A DNA stretch of 64,000 nt from Streptomyces sp. NRRL F-5727 (GTDB lineage: Bacteria; Actinomycetota; Actinomycetes; Streptomycetales; Streptomycetaceae): assembly GCF_000719555.1 (NCBI RefSeq), contig NZ_JOGX01000017.1, positions 1 through 64,000 of the forward strand, given 5' to 3'. The first letter of the stretch is position 1. Each line of letters opens with the position of its first letter. The notes beneath the pieces were generated by a model, which was not told the origin of the DNA, ran no database searches, and worked only from the letters and a program-made list of their open reading frames with translations. Below are positions 8,858 through 17,081 of the stretch, piece by piece. The translations under genes were made by a program, and so were the position numbers.

Positions 8858-10054
8858 ATGAGCACTCAGCCACTCCCCCTGGACGGGATCACCGTCGTCT
8901 CCGTCGAGCAGGCCGTCGCCGCGCCCTTCGCCACGAGACAGCTCGCCGACCTCGGCGCCCGGGTGATCAAGGTCGAGCGCCCCGACGGCGGCGACTTCGC
9001 CCGCGGTTACGACACCGCCGCCCGCGGCCTGGCCTCGCACTTCGTCTGGTGCAACCGCGGCAAGGAGTCGGTCGCCGTCGACCTGAAGGAGCCGCGCGGC
9101 CGGGAGCTGGTGGGGCGGCTGGTCGCGGACGCCGACGTCTTCGTGCAGAACCTCGCGCACGGGGCGGCGGCCCGGCTCGGCCTCGACGCGGCCACCCTCT
9201 GTGCCGCGCACCCGCGGCTGGTCGCCGTCGACGTCTCCGGGTACGGACCGGACGGCCCGTACGCCCACCGGAGGGCGTACGACATGCTCGTGCAGTGCGA
9301 GACCGGACTGGTCTCGGTCACCGGCACCCCCGGACAGCCCGTCAAGTCCGGCATCCCGGCCGCCGACATCGCGGCCGGGATGTACGCGTACTCCGGCGTC
9401 CTCGCCGCCCTCGTCCGGCGCGGCAGGACCGGCCTCGGCGGGCCCGTGGAGGTCTCGCTGTTCGACGCGCTGGCCGAGTGGATGGGGCATCCGCTGCACC
9501 ACGGGGCGCACGGAGGTACGGCCCCGGCGCGCACGGGGCTCGCGCATGCGGTGATCGCGCCCTACGACGCCTATCCGACGGCGGACGGCGGGCTGGTGCT
9601 GCTCTCGGTGCAGAACGACCGCGAGTGGCGGCGGCTCGCCGAGCGGGTGCTGGAGCGGCCGGAACTCGCCGGCGATCCGGCCTTCGCCACCAACGCGGCC
9701 CGGGTCGCCGGTCGGGCGGCGACCGACGCCGCGGTCGGGGCGGCGCTCGCCGCGCTGCCGGCGGAGGAGGCGGTACGGCGCCTGGACGCGGCCGGGATCG
9801 CCTGCGCGCGGCTCAACACGGTGGCGGACCTGGTACGCCACCCCCAGCTGGCGGCCCGGGACCGCTGGCGCCCGGTGGACTCGCCGGTCGGCCCGCTGCC
9901 GTCGCTGCTGCCGCCGGTCGGCTTCCCCGGCGCCCCGGAGGCGCCGATGGGCCGCGTCCCGGCCCTCGGCGAGCACACGGACGCGGTCCTCGCGGGGCTG
10001 GGCGTTCCGGCGGCGGAGGTGGCGGAGCTCCGGGCGGCCGGGGTGGTCGCCTGA
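8858..10054 (+). CDS. CaiB/BaiF family III CoA transferase
   Basis: Family III CoA transferases move CoA between carboxylic acids. This 398-residue protein has the usual length and N-terminus (LDGITVVSVEQAVAAPFATRQLADLGARVIKVE), the NRGKESVAVDLK segment, and the likely catalytic Asp in AYDMLVQCETGL, matching Asp169 of formyl-CoA transferase. A TAGGCA hexamer lies 7 bases upstream of the ATG, suggesting leaderless expression. Acyl donor and acceptor cannot be told from sequence; paralogues act on succinyl-, mesaconyl- and carnitine-type substrates. The gene stands alone and ends at a strong bidirectional terminator. Confidence 0.9.
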   Translation: MSTQPLPLDGITVVSVEQAVAAPFATRQLADLGARVIKVERPDGGDFARGYDTAARGLASHFVWCNRGKESVAVDLKEPRGRELVGRLVADADVFVQNLAHGAAARLGLDAATLCAAHPRLVAVDVSGYGPDGPYAHRRAYDMLVQCETGLVSVTGTPGQPVKSGIPAADIAAGMYAYSGVLAALVRRGRTGLGGPVEVSLFDALAEWMGHPLHHGAHGGTAPARTGLAHAVIAPYDAYPTADGGLVLLSVQNDREWRRLAERVLERPELAGDPAFATNAARVAGRAATDAAVGAALAALPAEEAVRRLDAAGIACARLNTVADLVRHPQLAARDRWRPVDSPVGPLPSLLPPVGFPGAPEAPMGRVPALGEHTDAVLAGLGVPAAEVAELRAAGVVA

Positions 10055-10082
10055 CCGGGAGCGGACGCCGAGGGTACGACGA

Positions 10083-10114
10083 AGCGCCGGACGGGCGGGG
10101 ACGCGTCCGGCGCT
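10083..10114. terminator. Bidirectional hairpin terminator
   Basis: Perfect 11-bp arms AGCGCCGGACG (10083-10093) and CGTCCGGCGCT (10104-10114) enclose a 10-nt loop, between the convergent CoA transferase gene and the small gene at 10142. Confidence 0.8.
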
Positions 10115-10141
10115 CTCGGCGTGCGGGTGGGCGGCGGAGGG

Positions 10142-10414
10142 CTAGTGGTGGGCGCCGAACAGGGTGCGGCGCAGGCGGCGGAGCGGGGCGAAGAGCGAGA
10201 CCCGCGTCCGGCCGACGTGCGGGCTCTGGACCGGCGCCTCGTGGCGACGCGTCGTCAGTTCCCGCATCAGCAGGGTCGCCTCGGCCACGTCGCGCTGCGG
10301 CACGGCGGGACCGCCGAGCACCGCGAGATGGCGGTCGAGACGCGAACTGGTCGCGCTGCTCCCGCAGGTGATGGCAGGCACACGCGGCCTGCTGCGCATC
10401 GTTATCTGTTCCAT
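10142..10414 (-). CDS. Small conserved-looking hypothetical protein, 90 residues
   Basis: The ATG at 10414 has a good ribosome site (GGGGAGTGAC), and the product keeps high GC3. It begins MEQITMRSRPRVPAITCGSS, contains a predicted amphipathic middle (QRDVAEATLLMRELTTRR) and ends in a basic stretch (FAPLRRLRRTLFGAHH) that might bind membrane or nucleic acid. It has no signal peptide or membrane span. I do not recognise the family. It is transcribed away from the pseudokinase gene, with 297 bp between them. Confidence 0.65.
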   Translation of the reverse strand: MEQITMRSRPRVPAITCGSSATSSRLDRHLAVLGGPAVPQRDVAEATLLMRELTTRRHEAPVQSPHVGRTRVSLFAPLRRLRRTLFGAHH

Positions 10415-10711
10415 GTCACTCCCCACCCGTACGAGGGCACCCGGCCCGGGCAGGTTAACCCTATCGCCCCACAGTGACACGCGTGTATCCCGCCGACGGG
10501 ATTCACCACACCCGTACGGGGGTTGACGGTCACTCTCCGAATCCATCTGATTCCAGGGCGAGTTGGACAGGGTTCGAACACCTGCCGAACCGTCATGAAC
10601 CATCCTGCACCCCGGCGGCCCGCCGCCGGCCCCGGCGTGTTGTGTGATCTACGACACCGGGGGCCGTTCGGGTGGGTCGCCACCCGGCGGGGGCGCGGCT
10701 ACCGTGGGGCC
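10415..10711. other. Divergent intergenic region
   Basis: About 300 bp without a gene, between the small protein and the pseudokinase. It is lower in GC than its surroundings and holds an inverted repeat ATCCCG-ccga-CGGGAT at 10487-10502 and a TTGACG hexamer near 10523. No open frame here has coding-like composition. Confidence 0.6.
10700..10705 (+). promoter_or_regulatory. -10 box (TACCGT) of a leaderless promoter
   Basis: TACCGT is 6 bases before ATG 10712. It fixes the pseudokinase start and argues against the much longer open frame beginning at 10523. Confidence 0.55.
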
Positions 10712-11728
10712 ATGACGCTGATCGCGGGCCGTTACCGGCTGCTCGACGCCCTCGCGGAGGGCGCGGCGGGGATCGTCTGGCGCGCCCGGGACGAGGCGCT
10801 CGGCCGCGAGGTGGCCGTCAAGGAGGTGCACGCCCCGCCGGGGACGCCGGAGGAGGCGGAGCGCCTGCTGTACGCGCGCGTGGAGCGGGAGGCGCGGGCC
10901 GCGCGGGCGATCTCCGGACCCGGCGTGGCCGAGGTGTACGACGTGGCCGTGGAGCACGGCCGGCCGTGGATCGTGATGGAGCTGGTCCGCGGGCTGACGC
11001 TGGCGGAGACCCTGGAGGCCGGCGGGCCGCTTCCGGACCGGGAGGCGGCGCGGGTCGCGCTCGGCGTGCTGGCGGCGCTGCGGGCCGCCCGGGAGGCCGG
11101 TGTCCCCTATCGCGAACTGGGGCCGGACCGGGTGCTGCTGGCCAACGACGGGCGGGTGGTGGTGACCGGGGTGGCCACCGGGACCTCGGCACGGGACGCC
11201 GCGCCCGACGCGCCGCCGCCCGGGCCCGAGGGGGACCTGCGGCCGCTGGGCGCGCTGCTCGGCGGGATGGTCGCCGATCCGCGGTCGGGGCCGCTGGCGC
11301 CGGTGGCGGCGGGGCTGGCGGACCGGGACGCGGGGGTGCGGGCCGGGGCCGTACGGGAGCTGGAGCGGGTGGCCGGGGCCGGGGAGGCGCCGCGCGGGGA
11401 GGTGCGGGCCGGCCGGGCGCCGGGGCGCGGCCCGGAGCGTCCGGAGGATCGGGAGCACGACGGTCCGGGTGGTGTGCGCGGGGCGCGCACGGAGGAGCGC
11501 GCGGGCGACGGTGCGCGGCGGCGCGGGCCCGGCAGGCGGGCGGTGATCGCCGCCGGGATCGCCGGGCTGCTGGTCATCGTGGCGGCGCTGGTCTGGCAGG
11601 CCGTCAGGGACGGGGATCGGGGCGCCGGTCCGGGCGGGGGCGGGGCGTCGAGCACCGCTCCTGCCGTTCCCGGCGCCGCGGGTACGGGTGCGGAGGACGG
11701 GGGACCCGCCGCTACGCCGCGTTCCTGA
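10712..11728 (+). CDS. Membrane-anchored protein kinase-like protein (probable pseudokinase)
   Basis: The 338-residue protein follows the Hanks-kinase plan: N-lobe with YRLLDALAEGAAGIVWRA, the ATP-binding Lys in VAVKEV, hinge WIVMELVRG, a C-lobe, a long charged juxtamembrane linker and one membrane span (AVIAAGIAGLLVIVAALVW), then a short Gly/Ser/Pro-rich outer tail. The catalytic loop is broken: HRDLKPxN is replaced by YRELGPDR (positions 11110-11133), and no DFG is found (VVVTGVAT instead). The catalytic Asp, Lys, Asn and metal-binding Asp are therefore absent, so phosphotransfer is unlikely and a ligand-sensing or scaffolding role is inferred. Its 3' end overlaps the convergent lipase gene by 17 bp. 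Confidence 0.85.
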   Translation: MTLIAGRYRLLDALAEGAAGIVWRARDEALGREVAVKEVHAPPGTPEEAERLLYARVEREARAARAISGPGVAEVYDVAVEHGRPWIVMELVRGLTLAETLEAGGPLPDREAARVALGVLAALRAAREAGVPYRELGPDRVLLANDGRVVVTGVATGTSARDAAPDAPPPGPEGDLRPLGALLGGMVADPRSGPLAPVAAGLADRDAGVRAGAVRELERVAGAGEAPRGEVRAGRAPGRGPERPEDREHDGPGGVRGARTEERAGDGARRRGPGRRAVIAAGIAGLLVIVAALVWQAVRDGDRGAGPGGGGASSTAPAVPGAAGTGAEDGGPAATPRS

Positions 11729-12518
11729 AGGTGGGCAGGTAGCCGCTCGACTGGCCGGTGGCCGTCGGGTGGTAGGAGTCGCCGATGCTGAGCCAGTTGA
11801 GGCTGTGCAGCCAGGACGAGCCGGAGCAGATCTCGTGGCCGGTGAAGGCCGGGACGACACTGGCGAAGGTGAAGCCGTGGTCGGCGGCGCGCTTGGCGAC
11901 GGCGGCGTTGAGGTAGTCGGAGCCGCTGTTGATGGCGGCGCGCTCGGTCTCGCTGAGGCCGGCGACGCAGCTGCCGTTCAGCTGGTAGAAGCGCGGGTAG
12001 CCGAGGACGACGACCCGGGCGGCCGGGGCCTTGGCGCGGATGGCGTCGTACACGGCGTCGAGGCGGGCGGGCAGGGTGGAGTCCACGTACGCCTTCGCCT
12101 GGTTCACCCGGCTGACGCAGGTGCTCTCCGACTGGAGCACACAGGTCGTCATGACGTCGGCGAATCCGGCGTCGTTGCCGCCGACGGTGATCGAGACGAG
12201 GTCGGTCGCGGAGGAGAGCGGCGCGAGCTGCTTGGTGGTGACGTCGGTGGTGACGGCGCCGGAACAGGCGGTGAAGGCGAAGGAGGAGGGGGCGTTGGCG
12301 TTGGCCCAGAGGCGCGGGTACGCCTTGGTGGAGCGCTTGCAGTCGCCGCTGGCGCTGTCGTAGCTGCCGGCGCCGACGCCGGAGGAGTACGAGTCGCCGA
12401 GGGCCACGTAGTCGAGTCCGGCGCTCTCTGCGGCCTGCGCGGCCCCCGCCCCGGTCAGGGCGAGGACGGAACCGAGCAGGAGCGAGGACGCGAAGGCCGC
12501 GAATCGCGACAGTTTCAT
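11712..12518 (-). CDS. Secreted SGNH/GDSL lipase or esterase
   Basis: The 268-residue product begins with a Sec signal (MKLSRFAAFASS...AQAAES), so it is exported. It carries block I GDSYSSG (nucleophile Ser), block III GGND and the C-terminal block V Asp/His pair in SIGDSYHPT. Six Cys residues probably form three disulfides, as in Streptomyces rimosus and S. coelicolor SGNH lipases of the same size. The ATG has a strong ribosome site (GGGAGGTTCC); the open frame continues upstream but the signal peptide fixes the start. Likely acts on short and medium acyl esters or phospholipids outside the cell. Confidence 0.93.
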   Translation of the reverse strand: MKLSRFAAFASSLLLGSVLALTGAGAAQAAESAGLDYVALGDSYSSGVGAGSYDSASGDCKRSTKAYPRLWANANAPSSFAFTACSGAVTTDVTTKQLAPLSSATDLVSITVGGNDAGFADVMTTCVLQSESTCVSRVNQAKAYVDSTLPARLDAVYDAIRAKAPAARVVVLGYPRFYQLNGSCVAGLSETERAAINSGSDYLNAAVAKRAADHGFTFASVVPAFTGHEICSGSSWLHSLNWLSIGDSYHPTATGQSSGYLPTFRNAA

Positions 12519-13030
12519 GGAACCTCCCTGGAGCAGGATCTCTGCGCTACCAGGAAGTAGCATCGGATCCGCCGCTCCGGAAGTGTTCATGTCAAAACTC
12601 GCTCCGGAAGCACAGGTGAGCACCTCTCAGGAGGCGGCGGTTTTCAGCCACCTGAGGAACCGGACGCTCCCGTCCCGTTTCTCGATCGAACGGGATCACG
12701 GCACAACCGCACGACGCCACCCAGGAGTGCGGCGGATCCCCACCCTCCCCACCAGGAAAACGGATTGATCAAATCCGATCGAGAAGACAGCGCTTCCGGC
12801 CACCGATCGTTCGCCAAAGTGCCAGAAACCGGGCCGTACAAGCGGGACTTGCCATACAGTCCCATTCATCAATACCGTCGTACATCTCACCCGCATCGGT
12901 TCATCGGCAAGGCGCTCAGGGGAGAGCGCGTAAGGCCCGGCGACACCGGAGCGGGGCGCGGTAGGGGGGTGCCGTGCTCGGTGCGCGTCCATGCGCCGAG
13001 TCGCGGGTACCGCGCGGCCAGTCATGCCAA

Positions 13031-13075
13031 CTCGCCGATCCCGCAAGGAGATCGCTTCCGTGCGGGGAGGGCGAG
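13031..13075 (+). promoter_or_regulatory. Long imperfect hairpin in the GT2 leader
   Basis: Nested pairing: CTCGCC (13031-13036) with GGCGAG (13070-13075), an internal loop GAT/GAG, CCCGCA (13040-13045) with TGCGGG (13061-13066), then GGA with TCC and a 7-nt loop. It lies 76 bases before the GT2 start codon. No match to a known riboswitch was recognised. Confidence 0.5.
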
Positions 13076-13104
13076 AACCCCCCTTTCGAACCGGACACAC
13101 GACC

Positions 13105-13128
13105 GGGCCGCCCAGGGGTGGGCGGCCC
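13105..13128 (+). promoter_or_regulatory. Perfect 9-bp hairpin just before the GT2 ribosome site
   Basis: GGGCCGCCC (13105-13113) pairs with GGGCGGCCC (13120-13128) around the loop AGGGGT, ending 23 bases before the start codon. There is no T-tract, so it may be an attenuator or affect translation rather than act as a simple terminator. Confidence 0.5.
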
Positions 13129-13151
13129 ACCGGACGAGAGGGAAACCGACC

Positions 13152-13988
13152 ATGAGCTCGTTCCTGCGCCCGGCCGTCACGGGCCAAGAATTCACCGAGC
13201 CGAGTCGAATAGCGGCCCAGTACCGGGCCATCACGTCCCATCTGGCGATCACTCCACCGGTGAGCGTCGTCATTCCCGCGATGAATGAGGCGGAAAATCT
13301 TCCGTACGTGTTCAAGTCGCTGCCGGAATGGATTCACGAAGTCGTCCTCGTCGACGGAAATTCGACGGACAACACCGTCGAGGTCGCCCGTGAACTGCGC
13401 CCCGACGTGAAGGTCGTCAAACAGGTCGGCAAGGGCAAGGGCGACGCCCTGATCAGTGGCTTCGCCGCCTGCACCGGCGACATCATCGTCATGGTCGACG
13501 CCGACGGCTCGGCCGACGGCCAGGAGATCGTCTCCTACGTCTCCGCCCTGGTCGGCGGCGCCGACTTCGCCAAGGGCTCGCGCTTCGCCAACGGCGGCGG
13601 CACCGACGACATGACCGGGATCCGCCGGCTGGGCAACTGGGCCCTCTGCGCCCTCGTCAACCGGAAGTTCGGCGCCCGCTACACCGACCTCTGCTACGGC
13701 TACAACGCCTTCTGGCGACATTGCCTCGACAAGATCGTCCTCGACTGCACCGGCTTCGAGATCGAGACCCTCATCAACATCCGGGTCGTCAAGGCCGGCC
13801 TGAAGGTGCAGGAGGTCCCGAGCCACGAGTACCTGCGGATCCACGGCGTCAGCAACCTCAACGCGGTCCGCGACGGCATCCGGGTCCTCAAGGTGATCCT
13901 CCGCGAGAAGCGCGTCCCCAGGGCCGCCCGGGCGCTCCGCCGGCCCGCCGCGTTCTCGGTCAACGTCCCCCGGGGAGAGGTGTCTTGA
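13152..13988 (+). CDS. Family 2 glycosyltransferase (polyprenyl-phosphate sugar transferase type)
   Basis: The 278-residue protein has a single GT-A domain: VSVVIPAMNEAENLPYV, VDGNSTDNTVEVA, the metal-binding DxD in MVDADGSADG, and GSRFANGGG. This resembles dolichyl/polyprenyl-phosphate mannose or glucose synthases without their membrane anchor. It likely transfers a sugar from a nucleotide donor at the inner face of the membrane. The early codons (GAA, AAT, ATT) are less GC-biased than the neighbours. It heads a three-gene unit with overlapping ends (second GT2, polysaccharide deacetylase) that looks like a surface or extracellular polysaccharide cassette. A long structured leader precedes it. 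Confidence 0.9.
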   Translation: MSSFLRPAVTGQEFTEPSRIAAQYRAITSHLAITPPVSVVIPAMNEAENLPYVFKSLPEWIHEVVLVDGNSTDNTVEVARELRPDVKVVKQVGKGKGDALISGFAACTGDIIVMVDADGSADGQEIVSYVSALVGGADFAKGSRFANGGGTDDMTGIRRLGNWALCALVNRKFGARYTDLCYGYNAFWRHCLDKIVLDCTGFEIETLINIRVVKAGLKVQEVPSHEYLRIHGVSNLNAVRDGIRVLKVILREKRVPRAARALRRPAAFSVNVPRGEVS

Positions 13989-15046
13989 GCGACCGCCCGG
14001 CCCCGCCCCGCTTCTCGGTGGTGATCTGCGTCTACACGGAGGAGCGGTGGGGGGACATCCTCGCCGCCGTCGACTCCGTCCGGAAACAGTCGCTGGCCCC
14101 GCTGGAGACCCTGCTCGTCGTCGACCACAACGAGCGGCTCCTGGACCGGCTCACCGAGGAGTTCGCGGACGCGCGGCGGACCGGGGAGGTACGGGTGCTC
14201 GCCAACGCGGGCCCCCGCGGCCTCTCCGCCGGCCGCAACACCGGCATCGCCGCCGCCCGCGGCGACGTCGTCGCCTTCCTCGACGACGACGCCGTGGCCG
14301 AGCACGACTGGCTCCACCACCTCGCCGCCGGCTACACGGACCCGGCGGTCGTCGCCGTCGGCGGTCGCACCCTGCCCGCCTGGGCCTCCGGCCGCCGCCC
14401 CGTCTGGTTCCCCGAGGAGTTCGACTGGGTCGTCGGCTGTACGTACCGGGGGCTGCCCCCCGGCCGGGTACGGGTCCGCAACGTGCTCGGCGGCAACGCC
14501 TCCTTCCGGCGCTCCGCCTTCGACGCGGCGGGCGGCTTCGCCACCGGCATCGGACGCGACGGCGACCGGCGGCCGCTCGGCTGCGAGGAGACCGAGCTGT
14601 GCATCCGGCTCGCGAACGCGGTGCCGGGCGCGGTCCTGCTCATCGACGACCGCGCGGTCATCCACCACAAGGTGCCCGCCGTCCGCGAGCGCTTCGCCTA
14701 CTTCCGCACCCGCGTCTACGCCGAGGGCCTCTCCAAGGCGCTCGTCGCCCAGAGCGTCGGCGCGGGCAAGGGCCTGGAGTCCGAGCGGCGCTACACCAGC
14801 CGGGTCCTGCCCGCCGGGGTGCTGCGCGGGGTGCGGGACACCCTGCTCGGCCGGCCGGGCGGCGCCGGCCGGGCCGGGGCCATCGTCACGGGCGTGGCGC
14901 TCGCCGCCGGCGGCTACGCCCTCGGCACCCTCCGCGCCCGCCGCGGCGGCTCCCCCGCCTTCTCCTGGGGCCCGATCACCCCGGAGGGCGTACCCCAGGA
15001 GACCGCCGCCCCGGAGCAGCCGGAGAAGAAGGGGGCGGCGGCGTGA
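13985..15046 (+). CDS. Family 2 glycosyltransferase
   Basis: The likely start is TTG 13985, overlapping the previous stop (TTGA) with GGGGAGAGG upstream; no ATG or GTG fits. The 353-residue chain has GT-A motifs FSVVICVYTEERW, LSAGRNTGIAAARGDVVAFLDDDA (DDD metal site) and the acceptor-side NVLGGNASFRRSAFDAAGGF...GCEETELCIRL. A hydrophobic Ala/Gly segment near residues 295-320 could attach it to the membrane. In family terms it is a processive or single-addition glycan transferase, acting with the upstream GT2 and the downstream deacetylase. Confidence 0.88.
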   Translation: MSDRPAPPRFSVVICVYTEERWGDILAAVDSVRKQSLAPLETLLVVDHNERLLDRLTEEFADARRTGEVRVLANAGPRGLSAGRNTGIAAARGDVVAFLDDDAVAEHDWLHHLAAGYTDPAVVAVGGRTLPAWASGRRPVWFPEEFDWVVGCTYRGLPPGRVRVRNVLGGNASFRRSAFDAAGGFATGIGRDGDRRPLGCEETELCIRLANAVPGAVLLIDDRAVIHHKVPAVRERFAYFRTRVYAEGLSKALVAQSVGAGKGLESERRYTSRVLPAGVLRGVRDTLLGRPGGAGRAGAIVTGVALAAGGYALGTLRARRGGSPAFSWGPITPEGVPQETAAPEQPEKKGAAA

Positions 15047-15876
15047 GCGCCCACCCCGCGCACCCCGCGGCCCTGGGACGGCAGGGGACGCCCGCCCCCG
15101 TGCCGATCCTCATGTACCACGCCGTCGCGCCCGACCCGGCGCCCGCGACGCTCGGGCTGTCCGTGACGCCCGACGCCTTCGCCGCGCAGATGGACCTGGT
15201 GGCGCAGCGGGGCTTCACGCCGGTCACCACCGCCGCGCTCGCCGCCGCGTGGCGGACCGGCGCGGAGCTGCCCGCGCGGCCCGTGCTCGTCACCTTCGAC
15301 GACGGCTACGAGGGCGTGCACCGGTACGCCCTGCCGGTGCTCGCCCGGCACTCCTTCACCTCCACCGTCTTCGTCACCAGCGGCTGGCTGCCCGGCCGGC
15401 ACGCCACCGGCGGCGCCCTCGACACCATGCTCTCCTGGGGACAGGTGCACGAACTGGCCGCCGCCGGAACCGAGATCGGCGGGCACAGCCACAGCCACCC
15501 GCAGCTGGACCAGCTCGACGCGCGGCGGCTGCGCTTCGAGGCGCTGCGCTGCCGGGAGCTGATCGGCGAGGAGCTCGGCACCGCGCCGGACTCCTTCGCC
15601 TACCCGTACGGCTACTCCAGCCGGCGGGTGCGCGCCGCCGTCCGGCAGGCCGGCTTCGGGCAGGCGCTCGCGGTCGGGAACGGGCTCGCGCGCCGCCGCC
15701 AGGGGCCGTACGCCCTGGAGCGGGTGACCGTGCGCCGCTCCACCACCGTCGAGCAGTTCGGCCGGCTCCTCGAAGGGACCGCCCTCGCCCGGGACTTCGC
15801 CGTCGACCGGGCCCTGACGAAGGGGTACGCGCTCGCCCGCCGGGCCCGCGGCGCGGTGCGCGGACACTGGATCTGA
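15043..15876 (+). CDS. Polysaccharide deacetylase (NodB fold, CE4)
   Basis: GTG 15043 overlaps the GT2 stop. The 277-residue protein shows CE4 motif 1 TFDDGY, motif 2 HSHSHPQL (metal His residues) and motif 3 FAYPYGYSSRRVR. The N-terminus VPILMYHAV is the usual family start and there is no signal peptide, so either it acts on lipid-linked precursors inside the cell or export is by another route. With two glycosyltransferases in the same operon, the simplest reading is N-deacetylation of an amino-sugar polymer or glycolipid. There is no strong terminator before the next gene. Confidence 0.92.
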   Translation: MSAHPAHPAALGRQGTPAPVPILMYHAVAPDPAPATLGLSVTPDAFAAQMDLVAQRGFTPVTTAALAAAWRTGAELPARPVLVTFDDGYEGVHRYALPVLARHSFTSTVFVTSGWLPGRHATGGALDTMLSWGQVHELAAAGTEIGGHSHSHPQLDQLDARRLRFEALRCRELIGEELGTAPDSFAYPYGYSSRRVRAAVRQAGFGQALAVGNGLARRRQGPYALERVTVRRSTTVEQFGRLLEGTALARDFAVDRALTKGYALARRARGAVRGHWI

Positions 15877-15926
15877 CCCCGGCAAAACCCGGTGCGCGGC
15901 CCGGCCGGTTGGCGGATCATGGCGGC

Positions 15927-17036
15927 ATGCCAGAGACCCCCGCCGTACCGTCCGGGCCGCACGAGGCGCTGCCGGTCGTGGTCAACCTCGACGACAGCGA
16001 CTCGCCGAGCGACGTGATGGACGCGCTCTTCCTCGACCGGTTCGCCACCGGGGCGCAGCCGCACGCGCACGGCCTCACGCTGGACCGGGCCCGGCCCGAC
16101 GCGACCCTGCTGCCGCCCGGCGCCCGGGTGCTGTGGGGGTCCAAGGAGGAGGACCGCAGCGCGGTGCTGGCCGAGGGCGAGGGGTGGACGATCCTCGCCT
16201 CCCGCTGGAAGCACCGCGCCGACGTCACCGTCACGGCGACCGACGCCGAGCTGGCCGCCCGGGTGCTCGCCGAGGCCACCGACGGCGCCAAGGACGAGCC
16301 CGAGCCGGAGCCCGAGGACGTCACCATGGGCTTCTGGTACCTGGCGCCGCAGCGCGGCCCGCGCCGGACGACCCGCCGGATCAGCGCCGACACCTGGGAC
16401 GAGGCCCGCCCCAACTACACGGCGTCGGTGGCCGACGCGATGGACCGGCTGATGAAGCTGACGCCGGAGGACGTCACCGGACGGCTCCTGCTGCTGCACG
16501 GCCCGCCCGGCACCGGGAAGACCTCCGCGCTGCGCACCCTCGCCCGGTCCTGGCAGGAGTGGTGCCAGGTGGACTGCGTGCTCGACCCCGAGCGGCTCTT
16601 CAACGACATCGGGTATCTGATGGACATCGCCATCGGGGAGGACGACGGCACCGAGAAGGAGCGGTGGCGGCTGCTGCTCCTGGAGGACTGCGACGAGCTG
16701 ATCCGCGGCGGCGCGAAGGAGGCCACCGGCCAGGCGCTGTCGCGGCTGCTCAACCTGACGGACGGTCTGCTCGGGCAGGGCCGCAAGGTGCTGGTGGGGC
16801 TCACCACCAACGAGGACCTGGAGCGGCTGCACCCGGCCATCGTGCGCCCCGGCCGCTGCCTGGCGCGGATCGAGGTCGGGCCGCTCAGCCGGGCCGAGTC
16901 GGTGGCGTGGCTGGGCCGCGAGGACGGGGTGCCGGCGGACGGCGCCACGCTGGCCGAGCTGTACGCGCTGCGGCGCGGCGCCTCCCCCGCCGAGCTCCCG
17001 GACCAGCGCACGCCGGCCGCCGGGCTGTATCTGTGA
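15927..17036 (+). CDS. DUF5925-type protein with AAA ATPase domain
   Basis: The 369-residue protein has an N-terminal region of about 130 residues (VVVNLDDSDSPSDVMDALFLDRF..., matching my memory of DUF5925), then an acidic hinge and a classical AAA module: Walker A GPPGTGKTSALR, Walker B LLLLEDCDE, sensor 1 GLTTNED and an arginine-finger region HPAIVRPGRCLARIE. It has no membrane span. AAA proteins of this class remodel protein complexes; the partner is unknown. The ATG at 15927 follows GATCAT by 6 bases, possibly a weak leaderless promoter. It ends at a hairpin terminator shared with the convergent GntR gene. Confidence 0.88.
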   Translation: MPETPAVPSGPHEALPVVVNLDDSDSPSDVMDALFLDRFATGAQPHAHGLTLDRARPDATLLPPGARVLWGSKEEDRSAVLAEGEGWTILASRWKHRADVTVTATDAELAARVLAEATDGAKDEPEPEPEDVTMGFWYLAPQRGPRRTTRRISADTWDEARPNYTASVADAMDRLMKLTPEDVTGRLLLLHGPPGTGKTSALRTLARSWQEWCQVDCVLDPERLFNDIGYLMDIAIGEDDGTEKERWRLLLLEDCDELIRGGAKEATGQALSRLLNLTDGLLGQGRKVLVGLTTNEDLERLHPAIVRPGRCLARIEVGPLSRAESVAWLGREDGVPADGATLAELYALRRGASPAELPDQRTPAAGLYL

Positions 17037-17040
17037 GGGC

Positions 17041-17075
17041 ACGGTCCGCCGGGGCAGCCGCCGCCGGCGGACCGT
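17041..17075. terminator. Bidirectional hairpin terminator
   Basis: Perfect 12-bp arms ACGGTCCGCCGG (17041-17052) and CCGGCGGACCGT (17064-17075) with an 11-nt loop lie between the convergent AAA and GntR genes. Confidence 0.8.
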
Positions 17076-17081
17076 CCGCCG

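Larger units (their letters stand above)
12519..13151. other. 633-bp intergenic region with a structured leader
   Basis: No gene is supported here, although a frame is open in phase with the downstream GT2 gene from 12765; its GC3 is low and it lacks a family match. GC content is clearly below the neighbouring genes in the first half. The second half (about 12950-13130) holds several consecutive hairpins, including CTCG..GCGC/GCGC..CGAG at 12977-13000 and those at 13031-13075 and 13105-13128, consistent with a long folded 5' UTR. Confidence 0.6.

Noticed and set aside
12950..13130. Cyclic di-AMP (ydaO) or other known riboswitch
   Set aside because: The conserved ydaO segments such as GCTAACC...GTAGGC are absent, and no other known aptamer core was recognised.
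12765..13151. Extension of the GT2 protein upstream to 12765
   Set aside because: Low GC3, no family similarity, and strong hairpins; the GT-A domain is complete from 13152.
12519..15876. Secondary-metabolite cluster
   Set aside because: Only glycosyltransferases and a deacetylase are present; no PKS, NRPS, terpene or RiPP core gene was found anywhere in the window.
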